From positions 868,001 to 932,000 of the forward strand of contig CAWCBA010000010.1 in assembly GCA_963793675.1 (NCBI GenBank): a stretch of 64,000 nt of DNA. Reading direction: 5' to 3'. The notes beneath the pieces were generated by a model that worked only from the letters and a program-made list of their open reading frames with translations, was not told the origin of the DNA and searched no databases. The DNA comes from RPQJ01 sp963793675 (GTDB lineage: Bacteria > Pseudomonadota > Gammaproteobacteria > Steroidobacterales > Steroidobacteraceae). A program made the translations under genes and the position numbers. This document shows, one piece after another, positions 28,416 through 36,998 of this stretch (within the stretch, counting starts at the first letter, position 1; each line of letters starts with the position of its first letter).

Positions 28416-29498
28416 ATGCAGGAAAGACTCCAGAACATCAACGTCGTCTCGAGCGAGCTGCTCCCCACGCCGGAGGCGATCAAGCGCGATCTGCCCCTGA
28501 CGCAGGCGGCCGAGGACTTCGTGTATCGCAGCCGGCAGGCCGTGCGCAGGATCCTCGACCGTGACGATCCGCGGCTGTTCGTCGTCGTCGGCCCGTGCTC
28601 GATCCACGATCCGACGGCCGCGCGCGAGTACGCGCAGCGCCTGGGCGGGCTGGCCGCGAAGGTCGACCGGACGATGCTGCTCGTCATGCGTGTCTATTTC
28701 GAGAAGCCGCGGACGACGGTGGGCTGGAAAGGCCTCATCAACGATCCCGACATGGATGACTCCTTCCACATCGAGAAGGGCATTCGCGTCGCGCGCGAGC
28801 TGCTGTTGTTCCTGGCCGACCTCGGGATGCCGGCGGCCACCGAAGCGCTCGACCCGATCATGCCGCAGTACCTGTCCGAACTGATCACCTGGACGGCGAT
28901 CGGGGCGCGCACGACGGAATCGCAGACGCATCGCGAGATGGCGAGCGGGCTTTCGACGCCCGTGGGATTCAAGAACGGCACGGACGGCTCGCTGGCGGTT
29001 GCGATCAATGCGCTGCAGTCGGTGCGCCACCCGCACCACTTCCTGGGCATCACGCAGCAGGGCCAGTCCGCCGTCTTCCGTACGCGCGGCAACAAGTACG
29101 GTCACATCGTGCTGCGTGGCGGCGGTTCGCGGACGAACTACGATTCCGTGAGCCTGGCGCTGGCCGAGCGCGAGCTCGACATAGCCGGATTGCCGGCCAA
29201 CATCGTCGTCGACTGCAGTCACGGCAATTCCAACAAGGATCCCGGCTTGCAGCCGCTGGTGGCCGAAAACCTGGCCAACCAGGTCCTGGAAGGCAATCGC
29301 TCGCTGGTGGGATTCATGCTCGAGAGCAACCTGCATTGGGGCAGCCAGCCGCTCAGCGGAGATCGCAGCCAACTGCAGTACGGTGTCTCGGTGACGGATG
29401 CCTGCGTGGACTGGGAAACGACCGAAAAACTGCTGCTCTCGCTGGACGAAAGGCTGCGTTCGGCGCCGCGTTTCGCCAAGGGATCGGCTGCCGCCTGA
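28416..29498 (+). CDS. 3-deoxy-7-phosphoheptulonate synthase, class I (AroF/G/H type)
   Basis: This 360-residue enzyme condenses phosphoenolpyruvate and erythrose 4-phosphate, the entry to the shikimate pathway. Sequence blocks are LFVVVGPCSIHD, MRVYFEKPRTTVGWKGLINDP, GARTTESQTHREMASGLS, GFKNGTDGS and VDCSHGNSNKD, all of the E. coli AroF/AroG/AroH class with metal and PEP ligands intact. Which feedback amino acid applies cannot be assigned with certainty. ATG 28416 follows kynA by 53 bases; a longer open frame upstream is only a kynA shadow. pheA and aroA are elsewhere in the window. Confidence 0.94.
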   Translation: MQERLQNINVVSSELLPTPEAIKRDLPLTQAAEDFVYRSRQAVRRILDRDDPRLFVVVGPCSIHDPTAAREYAQRLGGLAAKVDRTMLLVMRVYFEKPRTTVGWKGLINDPDMDDSFHIEKGIRVARELLLFLADLGMPAATEALDPIMPQYLSELITWTAIGARTTESQTHREMASGLSTPVGFKNGTDGSLAVAINALQSVRHPHHFLGITQQGQSAVFRTRGNKYGHIVLRGGGSRTNYDSVSLALAERELDIAGLPANIVVDCSHGNSNKDPGLQPLVAENLANQVLEGNRSLVGFMLESNLHWGSQPLSGDRSQLQYGVSVTDACVDWETTEKLLLSLDERLRSAPRFAKGSAAA

Positions 29499-29518
29499 CC
29501 GGGAAAACAGGAAATAGG

Positions 29519-29541
29519 AAAATAGGGGACGCTCACCTATT
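29519..29541. repeat. Left REP-like end of the RAYT unit
   Basis: The sequence around GGGGACGCTCACCTATT is the reverse complement of the unit that is repeated tandemly at 30282-30386 (AATAGGTGAGCGTCCCC). Together they bracket the transposase in opposite orientation, as expected of REP elements mobilised by a REP-associated tyrosine transposase. Confidence 0.75.
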
Positions 29542-29546
29542 CTCGC

Positions 29547-30209
29547 CTATTCTTTCTTCGGCCGACCCCGTGGACGAGGGGTGCTGTCGAAACCCTGGCA
29601 TTCGGGAGCGGCCTGAATCCAATGGTCGTTACCGAACGGTCGTTGTCGATTGACACAGGCTCGCAGTGCCTCAACTTCTTGCGAGCTGCGCGGCTCATCC
29701 AGAAAGTCATCCCAGTTTGACGGAAGCTCCACTGGAGCCTGAGTCAGCAGCCTGTTCAAGTGGTGTGGCCCATGACGCCAAGCCGCGCTTCCCCAGTTCC
29801 AGTCGCGGGATCGCGTCACCAATCCGGCCCTCACCGCGTTTCGCTCAACGTACCGCAGCACGGTAACCAGGTGTCCGTCCTGTTCAATCGGGAAGGCCTT
29901 GTACGGCCCTTGCCAGACCCGGCCGGTGGTTGCGTGGCCAAGGTGGTATCGATGCGAGTGTGTTGTGAGCAGCCAGTGTATCCAACGACCGATGTCGTGG
30001 CGGCCGTCAGGACGCACGACCAGATGGAAGTGATTGGGCATCAGACAAGCTGCGAAAAGCTCGATCGGTATGCGCTGCTGAGCCTCGCTGATCAGGCCGA
30101 TGAAGGCGGCATACTCCGCGGCGACATGAAATATGGTGCCGCGATTGTTGCCACGATTGATGACGTGATAACAGCCACCCGCAACGATTGACCTGGCCTT
30201 CCGCGGCAT
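29547..30209 (-). mobile_element. REP-associated tyrosine transposase (RAYT, Y1/IS200-like)
   Basis: This 220-residue HUH nuclease of the RAYT family has MPRKARSIVAGGCYHVINRG at the start, the metal-binding histidine pair in MPNHFHLVVRP, and the catalytic tyrosine within LRYVERNAVRAGL. It ends in a basic tail (PRPRGRPKKE). I start at ATG 30209; the extra 36 codons of the open frame upstream read through the repeat sequence. RAYTs are usually single-copy genes that cut and move REP palindromes rather than themselves. The gene looks intact and sits between DAHP synthase and a DUF2058 gene. Confidence 0.9.
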
Positions 30210-30281
30210 GCAGATACTGTGCGTGACTCCACGGGAAACCGGTGCGGCCAAACCGAGCGGGAACTCGCAGAAACAGATGAC

Positions 30282-30386
30282 GGGAAATAGGTGAGGGAAA
30301 TAGGTGAGCGTCCCCAATTTCCTGGGAAATAGGTGAGCGTCCCCAATTTCCCTGTGAAATAGGTGAGCGTCCCCAATTTCCCTGTG
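30282..30386. repeat. Tandem REP-like repeat cluster (right end of RAYT unit)
   Basis: A partial copy (GGGAAATAGGTGAG at 30282) is followed by three nearly perfect copies of a 29-30 base unit with core AAATAGGTGAGCGTCCCC, beginning about 30298, 30327 and 30357. The left end has just one inverted copy, so the flanks are asymmetric. The cluster lies immediately beyond the stop of the DUF2058 gene (30391). Confidence 0.85.
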
Positions 30387-30390
30387 TTGC

Positions 30391-30948
30391 TTACCAGACC
30401 AGGTCGTCGGGAACGACGAAGTCCTTGTACGCGTCGTCGACGGGCGTCGACTCCACCTTGTCCGATGTGTTCACGACCGCACGCGGTTCGCGCTCCTTTA
30501 CGCGCTCGCCCGTTTCAGCCGGCACCAGTTCGTAGTGCCCGTCGCAGCGGACGATCGCGATCTCGCCGCGGACGATGCGCTCACGCAGCGGCGCATCCAC
30601 CGGGATGCGGCCCACCTTGCCGTTGATCACGAAATTGAAGTAGTCGTCGCTCTCCGGCTTGGCGATCCTGTTCTGCTCGACGAGCTGGCGGATTTCCGCC
30701 CAGCGCGCCTTGGCCGCGGCCTTTTCCTCGCGCTTGCGGTTGAGCGCCGCGTCTTTCAGGGCCTTGGCCGCCGCCTGTTTCTGCAGTTCGGCCTGCCGCT
30801 GTTCCTCGCGGAAGTTACGGTCTTTCTTGCCGACCTGTTTGCGGTCCGTAAAGTTCTGGCGCTTCTGGCTCTGCTCGGCCTGCTTGACCTGTTTTTCGCT
30901 GACCAGGCCGGCCTGCAGCAACTGCTCACGCAAAGACAAGCCGGACAT
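30391..30948 (-). CDS. DUF2058 family protein (YaiL-like)
   Basis: This 185-residue protein starts MSGLSLREQLLQAGLVSEKQ, the usual DUF2058 N-terminus. A long, highly charged, Lys/Arg/Glu/Gln-rich helix (about residues 20-85) and a C-terminal globular part (DDYFNFVINGKVGRIPVD, IVRCDGHYELVPAETGERV) follow. E. coli YaiL belongs to the same family; its role is not established, though nucleoprotein or polysome association has been suggested. ATG 30948 is clear. Its 3' end directly abuts the RAYT repeat cluster. Confidence 0.85.
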   Translation of the reverse strand: MSGLSLREQLLQAGLVSEKQVKQAEQSQKRQNFTDRKQVGKKDRNFREEQRQAELQKQAAAKALKDAALNRKREEKAAAKARWAEIRQLVEQNRIAKPESDDYFNFVINGKVGRIPVDAPLRERIVRGEIAIVRCDGHYELVPAETGERVKEREPRAVVNTSDKVESTPVDDAYKDFVVPDDLVW

Positions 30949-31074
30949 GGCGAAACCTCTGAGGCCGGGAGTGGGTCGAGGCCGCGTATGTTACGCAGTG
31001 GGCGGCAGGATGCGAAGCGCGAAGCGGGGCATGAAATTGACGCGAAACCGCAGGAACAGGCGGACAGTCCGTCC

Positions 31075-31083
31075 TGATAAGAT
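31075..31083 (+). promoter_or_regulatory. Possible extended -10 promoter for the peroxiredoxin gene
   Basis: TGATAAGAT gives a TG-n extended -10 with hexamer TAAGAT about 50 bases upstream of the peroxiredoxin ATG. No convincing -35 is seen. The ribosome binding site GGGGAGG is at about 31119-31125. Confidence 0.3.
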
Positions 31084-31134
31084 TCGGTACCGCCTTTTTC
31101 ACCATCCGGTCACCATTCCGGGGAGGATCCGACC

Positions 31135-31617
31135 ATGACGATCAAAGTGGGCGACAAGATGCCCGCCGGCAAGTTCAAGACGATGACCAAGGACGGCCCG
31201 CAGAACCTGACCTCTGACCAGCTTTTCGCCGGCAAGACGGTCGTGCTGTTTTCGGTGCCGGGCGCATTCACGCCGACCTGCGATGCCAAGCACCTGCCGG
31301 GCTTCGTCGAGAAGGCCGGAGCGATCAAGGCCAAGGGCGTCGACACGATCGCGTGCATGGCCGTGAACGACGTGTTCGTAATGAATGCGTGGGGCAAGAG
31401 CTCGAACGTCGGCGAAGGCGTGCTGATGCTGGCCGATGGCAATGCGGAATACGCCAAGGCGCTGGGACTCGAACTCGACGCCAGCGGCTTCGGCATGGGT
31501 ATCCGCGGCCAGCGCTTCGCGATCATCGCGAAGGACGGCACGGTCACGGGACTCTTCGTCGAAGGCCCGGGCGAGTTCAAGGTCTCGAGCGCGGACTACG
31601 TGCTGAGCCAGCTGTAA
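31135..31617 (+). CDS. Peroxiredoxin, Prx5-like
   Basis: This 160-residue thiol peroxidase has the peroxidatic cysteine in PGAFTPTC (about residue 50). The family segments VNDVFVMNAWG and GFGMGIRGQRFAII are typical of the Prx5/AhpE-like group that reduces H2O2 and alkyl hydroperoxides using glutathione or glutaredoxin. No glutaredoxin domain is fused at the C-terminus. A strong ribosome binding site (GGGGAGG) precedes ATG 31135. The MAPEG gene follows 74 bases later and may be cotranscribed up to the terminator at 32111. Confidence 0.92.
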   Translation: MTIKVGDKMPAGKFKTMTKDGPQNLTSDQLFAGKTVVLFSVPGAFTPTCDAKHLPGFVEKAGAIKAKGVDTIACMAVNDVFVMNAWGKSSNVGEGVLMLADGNAEYAKALGLELDASGFGMGIRGQRFAIIAKDGTVTGLFVEGPGEFKVSSADYVLSQL

Positions 31618-31691
31618 GTCTTTCCGGTCCACCAACGACCTGCGCAGCGGCGTGCTTTCCGGCACGCCGTTCGCGCATTGGAGCCTGACCC

Positions 31692-32099
31692 ATGACTTTC
31701 AATGCACCCGTCGTGACGATGCTCTATGCCGCGCTTTGCGGCGTGCTGCTCGTTGCGCTTGCGCTCAACGTCGTGCGCCTGCGTCTTGGACGCAAGATTC
31801 CACTCGGCATGGGCGAGGGGTCGGCGCTCGAGCAGCCGGTGCGGGTGCACGGTAATTTCACCGAGTACACGCCGACGTTCCTGATCCTGCTGCTGCTCGC
31901 CGAACTGGGCGGCGCCGCGTTCTGGTTCCTGCACCTGCTGGGTGCGGCTTTCGTGATCGGCCGATTGCTGCATGCCTACGGACTGAGCACCGTGCGGGCG
32001 CGGTCGTTCGGCCGGTTCTACGGCTCGGCGATTTCGTGGACGTCGATCCTGGTGCTCAGCGGCTACCTGCTGGTCCGTTCGTTCGGCTGGGCAGACTGA
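31692..32099 (+). CDS. MAPEG-family membrane protein
   Basis: This 135-residue protein has four predicted transmembrane segments (LYAALCGVLLVALALNVV, FLILLLLAELGGAAFWFLH, LLGAAFVIGRLLHAYGL, SAISWTSILVLSGYLLV). It also has the MAPEG signature VRVHGNFTEYTPTFLILLLL. Eukaryotic relatives are glutathione transferases and peroxidases of membrane lipids; bacterial function is generally unproven. Placement after a peroxiredoxin fits a lipid-peroxide detoxification theme (inference). A strong terminator follows. Confidence 0.88.
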   Translation: MTFNAPVVTMLYAALCGVLLVALALNVVRLRLGRKIPLGMGEGSALEQPVRVHGNFTEYTPTFLILLLLAELGGAAFWFLHLLGAAFVIGRLLHAYGLSTVRARSFGRFYGSAISWTSILVLSGYLLVRSFGWAD

Positions 32100-32110
32100 G
32101 GCCAAAGAAA

Positions 32111-32142
32111 AACCCGGCAGCCGCAAGGCTGCCGGGTTTTCT
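32111..32142 (+). terminator. Rho-independent terminator after the peroxiredoxin/MAPEG unit
   Basis: Stem AACCCGGCAGCC (32111-32122), loop GCAA, and stem GGCTGCCGGGTT (32127-32138) form a perfect 12-pair GC-rich hairpin followed by TTTCTGTTT. It could also serve etfA on the other strand because AAAGAAAAA precedes the stem. Confidence 0.93.
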
Positions 32143-32154
32143 GTTTCGCAAGCC

Positions 32155-32195
32155 CTCACCCCAGTGCTCTCCCGCTGCAGCGGGAGAGGGGTGAA
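32155..32195. repeat. REP-like intergenic palindrome
   Basis: CTCTCCCGCTGCAGCGGGAGAG (32167-32188, quoted in two 11-base arms) is a perfect palindrome, extended outward by CTCACCCC and GGGGTGAAG. The CCCTCACCCC...CTCTCCCGC pattern is a widespread intergenic repeat in GC-rich gammaproteobacteria. It differs from the RAYT-linked repeat at 29.5-30.4 kb. Confidence 0.75.
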
Positions 32196-32202
32196 GAAAG
32201 CA

Positions 32203-33144
32203 TCAGCCGAGTGCTTTCTCGAACTCCGGCACGATCGTGAACAGGTCGCCGACGAGGCCGATGTCCGCGCTCTCGAAGATCGGCGCTTCGCCGTCCTTGT
32301 TGATCGCGACGATCGTGCGCGCGTCCTTGATTCCGGTCATGTGCTGGATCGCGCCCGAGATGCCGATCGCGAAGTACACCTGTGGCGCAATGATCTTGCC
32401 GGTCTGGCCGACCTGCAGGTCGTTCGGGACGTAGCCCGCATCGACTGCAGCGCGCGATGCGCCGACCGCCGCGCCGAGCTTGTCGGCGAGCGAATAGATC
32501 AGTTTGAAGTTCTCCGCGCTGCCGAGTGCACGGCCACCGGAGACGACCTTGGCGGCCGACTGCAGGTCCGGACGACCGGTCGATGCGCCCGAGCGTGACA
32601 CGAAACGCGTGTGCGAGGGCAGGGCCGCACCCGGGTCGACCTTTTCGATGGCCGCGCTGCCGCCCGTTGCAGCCGCTTCGAACGAGGCGACGCGCACCGT
32701 GGCGACGACCGGGGCACCCGCCGGCGCTTCGACGGTGAGGATCGCGTTGCCCGCGTAGATCGGCCGCTTGAACGTGTGCGAGCCGTCCACCGCCATGATG
32801 TCCGAGACCTGGCTCACGCCGAGCAGCGCGGCGACGCGGGGCATGACGTCCTTGCCGAAGGTCGTCGAAGGACCGAACACGTGCGTGTAGTTGGCCGCGA
32901 GCTTCGCGATCTGCGGCGCGAAGATCGCCGCGAGCGGCTCCTTGTTTGCCGGGTTCTCCACGACCAGCACCTTGCTCACGCCCGCGAGCGCCGCAGCTTC
33001 AGCCGCAATGGCCGCCGCATCGGCCGCAAGCACGGCGACATCGATGGTGGCGCCCGCGATTTTCGCCGCGCAGGTGACGCTCTTCGCCGTGCTGGCGTTC
33101 AGCTTCGCGCCGTCGTGTTCGGCGACGATCAGGATCTTGCTCAT
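32203..33144 (-). CDS. etfA: Electron transfer flavoprotein, alpha subunit
   Basis: This 313-residue subunit has the C-terminal FAD-binding block GQTGKIIAPQVYFAIGISGA..HMTGIKDARTIVAINKD..PIFESADIGLVGD. It starts MSKILIVAEHDG at ATG 33144. ETF accepts electrons from acyl-CoA dehydrogenases and passes them to ETF-ubiquinone oxidoreductase. The start codon overlaps the etfB stop (ATGA), so the two subunits are cotranslated in equal amounts. Confidence 0.96.
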   Translation of the reverse strand: MSKILIVAEHDGAKLNASTAKSVTCAAKIAGATIDVAVLAADAAAIAAEAAALAGVSKVLVVENPANKEPLAAIFAPQIAKLAANYTHVFGPSTTFGKDVMPRVAALLGVSQVSDIMAVDGSHTFKRPIYAGNAILTVEAPAGAPVVATVRVASFEAAATGGSAAIEKVDPGAALPSHTRFVSRSGASTGRPDLQSAAKVVSGGRALGSAENFKLIYSLADKLGAAVGASRAAVDAGYVPNDLQVGQTGKIIAPQVYFAIGISGAIQHMTGIKDARTIVAINKDGEAPIFESADIGLVGDLFTIVPEFEKALG

Positions 33145-33893
33145 CAGACCAACCCCTTCTGCTTCAGCACGCCGACGAGTTCGGCGACGTCCTTGACGAT
33201 GATGCCTTTCTGGCGGCTCGGCGGCGGATCGACCTTGACGGTCTTGAACGCCGCAGCTTCCGTCACGCCGTAGTCGGCGATGCCCTTGATGTCGAGCGGC
33301 TTCTTCTTCGCCTTCATGATGTCCGGCAACTTCACGTAGCGCGGTTCGTTGAGGCGCAGGTCCACCGACAGCACGGCCGGCAGGTCGACCTCGAGCGTTT
33401 CAAGGCCCGAGTCCACTTCGCGCGTGACCGTGGCCTTGCCGTCGGCAATGTCGACTTTCGAGCAGGAGGTCGCCTGGGGACGGTCGAGCAGGGCAGCGAG
33501 CATCTGGGCCGTCTGGCCGTTGTCGTCGTCGATGGCCTGCTTGCCCAGGAGCGTCAGGAACGGCTGCTCGGCTTCGGCGACCTTCTGGAAGATCCTGGCA
33601 ATCGTGAGCGGTGCCACGGCGGCCTCGGTCTGCACCAGGATCGCGCGGTCGGCGCCCATTGCGAGCGCGGTGCGCAACTGCTGCTGGGTGTCTGCCGGGC
33701 CGATGCTGACGGCCAGCACTTCGTCCGCCAGGCCCTGCTCCTTGATGCGAAGCGCCTGTTCGAGCGCGATTTCATCGAAGGGATTGATGCTCATCTTGAC
33801 GCCTTCGGTGATGACGCCCGTGTTGTCCGGCTTGACCCGGACCCGGACGTTGTAGTCCACCACGCGTTTCACACCGACCATGATTCTGCGCAC
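33144..33893 (-). CDS. etfB: Electron transfer flavoprotein, beta subunit
   Basis: This 249-residue subunit has the AMP-binding fold and the ETF-beta signature: VKRVVDYNVRVRVK, SINPFDEIALEQALR, VSIGPADTQQQLRTALAMGADRA, and LPAVLSVDLRLNEPRYVKLPDIMKAKKKPL, which includes the recognition loop for dehydrogenases. I take GTG 33893 as start because RRIMVGVKRVVD aligns with the usual MKILV.VKRVVD opening; an internal ATG at 33881 is possible. Confidence 0.95.
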   Translation of the reverse strand: MRRIMVGVKRVVDYNVRVRVKPDNTGVITEGVKMSINPFDEIALEQALRIKEQGLADEVLAVSIGPADTQQQLRTALAMGADRAILVQTEAAVAPLTIARIFQKVAEAEQPFLTLLGKQAIDDDNGQTAQMLAALLDRPQATSCSKVDIADGKATVTREVDSGLETLEVDLPAVLSVDLRLNEPRYVKLPDIMKAKKKPLDIKGIADYGVTEAAAFKTVKVDPPPSRQKGIIVKDVAELVGVLKQKGLV

Positions 33894-33996
33894 GCGCTCA
33901 CTCCTGTTCAGCTGGGGCTTTGCAACGCAACATCATACCAGTCCGACCGCCTGCGGCGACCGGCCGGCCTGGCCTCGAAGCAATGGAAATCAGCCC

Positions 33997-34989
33997 CTAC
34001 CAGCCCCGTTTTTCGTCGAGCTGGCGAGTCAGGTTGACGAGCCGCCGGTAGCTTTCGAGCCGCCGGGGATCGATCTCCCCGGATTCGACGGCCGCCTGGA
34101 CCGCACATTGCGGCTCCCGCAGGTGCAGGCAGTTCTGGAACCGGCAGCCGGGCGCCCGCTGGATGATCTCCAGGTAGCCCCGCTGGACGTCCGGCAGGGG
34201 CATGACGGGCGGGGCGTAGTCCCGAACGCCCGGGGAGTCCGTCAGCTCACCCCAGGGCAGCTGTACGATCGCAGACGACACGGTGGTGTGCTTGCCCTGG
34301 CCCGATCCGGCCGACAGGTCGGACGTGGCCCGGTAGGCGCCCTCGCAGAGGACGTTGGTCAATGACGACTTTCCGACCCCGGACTGGCCGGCCAGCAGCG
34401 TGCGGCGCCCCTGCAGGCGCTCCTTGAGGGCATCGAGGCCGATGCCGCGCTTGGCGGAGACCGTGACCACCGGGATCCCGATTCGCCGGTAGGTGTCGAT
34501 AAAGGCGAAGTCATCGGGGCCGAACTCACCGGCGCCAATCAGGTCCTGCTTGTTAAGGATCAGCAGCGGCTCGATACCCGCATAGCCTGCCCCGGCCAGG
34601 TAGCGGTCGATGATGAACGGGTCGCAGGTGGGGCGGGGCGCCACGACGATGCCCAGTTGGTCCAGGTTGGACGCAATATCCTCGACTCCGCCCCGGCTGT
34701 CCGTCCGCTGCAGGACGTTGCGGCGTGGCAGGCGCTCCGCGACCACCCAGTACTCGGAGTCCGCGGCACCGGATTCGCGCTCGAGCCGCACCACGTCGCC
34801 CGCCACAACGGCTGTCCTGCGGCCCCGGATCTTGCAGGCAAGGCGCTCCGCGGTGTCAGCCGTAAGTACGACGACTCGGCGGCCATAGGACTCGACCACG
34901 CAGCCCGTCCTGCCCTCGGTCGTCGACGGCGGCTTTGAACTGCTGCCGCTGCGGCCAGGCTGGCGCTTGCTGCTGCGACGCGTGCTCAC
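33997..34989 (-). CDS. rsgA: Ribosome small-subunit-dependent GTPase A
   Basis: This 330-residue circularly permuted GTPase is active in late 30S subunit assembly. The OB-fold (GCVVESYGRRVVVLT) is followed by the permuted G motifs: NKQDL (G4), then GQSGVGKSSLTN (G1), then DSPGVRDY (G3). A C-terminal zinc knuckle CRFQNCLHLREPQC (Cys-X4-Cys-X-His-X5-Cys) comes next. ATG 34989 overlaps the stop of the upstream protease gene (ATGA). Its common neighbour orn is 1.4 kb away on the other strand. Confidence 0.96.
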   Translation of the reverse strand: MSTRRSSKRQPGRSGSSSKPPSTTEGRTGCVVESYGRRVVVLTADTAERLACKIRGRRTAVVAGDVVRLERESGAADSEYWVVAERLPRRNVLQRTDSRGGVEDIASNLDQLGIVVAPRPTCDPFIIDRYLAGAGYAGIEPLLILNKQDLIGAGEFGPDDFAFIDTYRRIGIPVVTVSAKRGIGLDALKERLQGRRTLLAGQSGVGKSSLTNVLCEGAYRATSDLSAGSGQGKHTTVSSAIVQLPWGELTDSPGVRDYAPPVMPLPDVQRGYLEIIQRAPGCRFQNCLHLREPQCAVQAAVESGEIDPRRLESYRRLVNLTRQLDEKRGW

Positions 34990-36278
34990 GTGGACGAGAA
35001 CGCCTGCCGGGCGGTGAGGGACCCTTGCGCGCCGCCAGGATCGACGAGCCGGGCGATCCGGACGACCGGCGGCGGGTGCGAGTCGTAGAACGCGGAATGC
35101 AGCGGATCGGGCGTCAGGGTGCTCGCATTTTCGCGATACAGGCTGACCAGCGCGCGGCCCAGTTCGGGACCGTCGCTGAAGCGGGCAGCGAACGCATCAG
35201 CCTGGAACTCGTGGCGCCGCGACCATGCGGCAGCCAGTGGTGTAAGGATCCACGTGAACGCGGGGAGAACCAGGACGAACAAGAGCAGGGCGGCCGAGTT
35301 GCCGGGCTGATCGACGCCCAGTGCGACGTAGAACCAGGCTTGGGTCGACAACCATCCCAGCAGGGCGAAGCCTGCGAGCGACGTCGCGGCGCTCACCAGC
35401 AGCCGCTGTGGGATGTGCCTGAGCTTGAAGTGCGCGAGCTCGTGGGCAAGCACGGCCTCGACCTGCACCGGCGACAGCGACTGCAGCAGCGTGTCGTAGA
35501 AGACGATGCGCTTCTCGCGGCCGAGCCCGGTGAAGTAGGCGTTGCCATGCGCGGATCGCTTCGACCCGTCCATGACGTAAACGTCGCGCGCATGGAAGTC
35601 ACAACGGGCGAGCAGGGCATCGATGCGCTCGCGCAAGGCTGCGTCCGTGAGTGGCGTGAACTTGTTGAAGAAGCCGGCGATCCAGCGGGGCCAGGCCCAG
35701 AGCAGCAGCAGCGAGAAGGCCATCCACACGGCCCAGGCCACCAGCCACCAACGCGTGCCGCTGGCTTCCATCGTCCAGAGAACGAGCGCGACGATGCCGC
35801 CGCCCAGCAGCCCGCCCAGTGCCGCGGCCTTCAGCAGGTCGGCCACGAAGACGGAGGGGGTGGTTCGGTTGAAGCCGAAGCGTGCTTCGAGCACGAACGT
35901 CCGCCACACGGAGAACGGCAGCGAGGCGCAGCTCATCGCCAGCAGCACCAGCAGCACGTGCAGCGTTCCTGAGGCAATGGGATTCGGGCCCGCGACTGCA
36001 GTAGCGAGTCGACCGAGGGCCGCGATCCCGCCGCCGAGCGTCAGGACCAGTACTACGATGGCGTCATAGGCCAGTTCGAGCCGACCCAGGTGCTGCCGGG
36101 CAACCGTGTAATCCGCGGCCTTCGCATGCTCCGCTGCGCTGACCGCCGTGGCGAAGGCTGGGGGCACCTCGTTCCGATGCGCCGCCACATGGCGTGTCTG
36201 CCGACGGGACAGCCAGAACTGCACGAGAAGGTGCATGGCAAGGGCCGCCAGGAAGGCAATGGTCATCCAATGGGTCAT
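34986..36278 (-). CDS. M48 (Ste24/CAAX protease-like) integral membrane metalloprotease
   Basis: This 430-residue polytopic protein carries zinc motif VLAHELAHFKLRHI (HExxH) and downstream glutamate in HEFQADAFAARF. At least six hydrophobic segments surround these, and the Ste24-like stretches RFGFNRTTPSVFVADL and AYFTGLGREKRIVFYDTLL are seen. Bacterial Ste24 relatives cleave membrane-associated peptides and help protein quality control. It is divergent from orn across 126 bases and coupled to rsgA. Confidence 0.9.
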   Translation of the reverse strand: MTHWMTIAFLAALAMHLLVQFWLSRRQTRHVAAHRNEVPPAFATAVSAAEHAKAADYTVARQHLGRLELAYDAIVVLVLTLGGGIAALGRLATAVAGPNPIASGTLHVLLVLLAMSCASLPFSVWRTFVLEARFGFNRTTPSVFVADLLKAAALGGLLGGGIVALVLWTMEASGTRWWLVAWAVWMAFSLLLLWAWPRWIAGFFNKFTPLTDAALRERIDALLARCDFHARDVYVMDGSKRSAHGNAYFTGLGREKRIVFYDTLLQSLSPVQVEAVLAHELAHFKLRHIPQRLLVSAATSLAGFALLGWLSTQAWFYVALGVDQPGNSAALLLFVLVLPAFTWILTPLAAAWSRRHEFQADAFAARFSDGPELGRALVSLYRENASTLTPDPLHSAFYDSHPPPVVRIARLVDPGGAQGSLTARQAFSST

Positions 36279-36404
36279 CGAGGTGACGGATTTAACAATG
36301 GCGTGCGCGCTCCACGAAGGGTGCGGAGCTTAGCCTTTGCTAGAATCCCCTACAATCGACCGTCCGGGTTCGAAACGCCACCTCGTGTACCGCCTGGCCA
36401 CACT

Positions 36405-36947
36405 TTGAAAACTGACAACCTGATCTGGATCGACCTCGAGATGACTGGCCTGGACACCCAGGCCGATCACATAATCGAGATCGCGACGATCGTCACCGAC
36501 TCGTCTCTGCGTATCGTGGCGGAAGGCCCGGTGATCGCGATCCACCAGGACGCCGCCGCGCTCGGTGCGATGGATGAATGGAACAGGACCACGCATGGCG
36601 GCACCGGCCTGTTGCAGCGGGTCCGTGACAGCCGGGTTACCGCGCAAGACGCGGAGACGCTGACGCTGGATTTCCTGGTGCAGCACGCAGTGGCTGGAGC
36701 ATCGCCGATGTGTGGCAACAGCATATGTCAGGATCGGCGGTTTCTCGCGCGCGAGATGCCTGCCCTTGAAAAGTTCTTCCATTACCGGAACCTCGACGTC
36801 AGCACGGTCAAGGAACTCGCCCGGCGTTGGGCGCCCAGCGTTCTCGCCGGGGTTCAAAAGGAGTCGACTCACCTTGCACTGGACGATATCCGCGAGTCGA
36901 TCAGTGAGCTGGAACATTATCGCCGTCACTTCTTCAGGGTGGTGTGA
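36405..36947 (+). CDS. orn: Oligoribonuclease
   Basis: This 180-residue DEDDh 3'-5' exonuclease degrades two- to five-nucleotide RNAs and is usually essential in gammaproteobacteria. Exo motifs are WIDLEMTGLD, GNSICQDRRFL and HLALDDI. The likely start is TTG 36405 (MKTDNLIWIDLEMTG); no in-frame ATG lies close by, and an upstream extension would run across the promoter region. It marks the left border of the lower-GC island beginning about 36950. Confidence 0.95.
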   Translation: MKTDNLIWIDLEMTGLDTQADHIIEIATIVTDSSLRIVAEGPVIAIHQDAAALGAMDEWNRTTHGGTGLLQRVRDSRVTAQDAETLTLDFLVQHAVAGASPMCGNSICQDRRFLAREMPALEKFFHYRNLDVSTVKELARRWAPSVLAGVQKESTHLALDDIRESISELEHYRRHFFRVV

Positions 36948-36998
36948 GGCGATGATTGAGAAACAGACACGCTGTCAGAACCATGCACTGGTTTCCAT

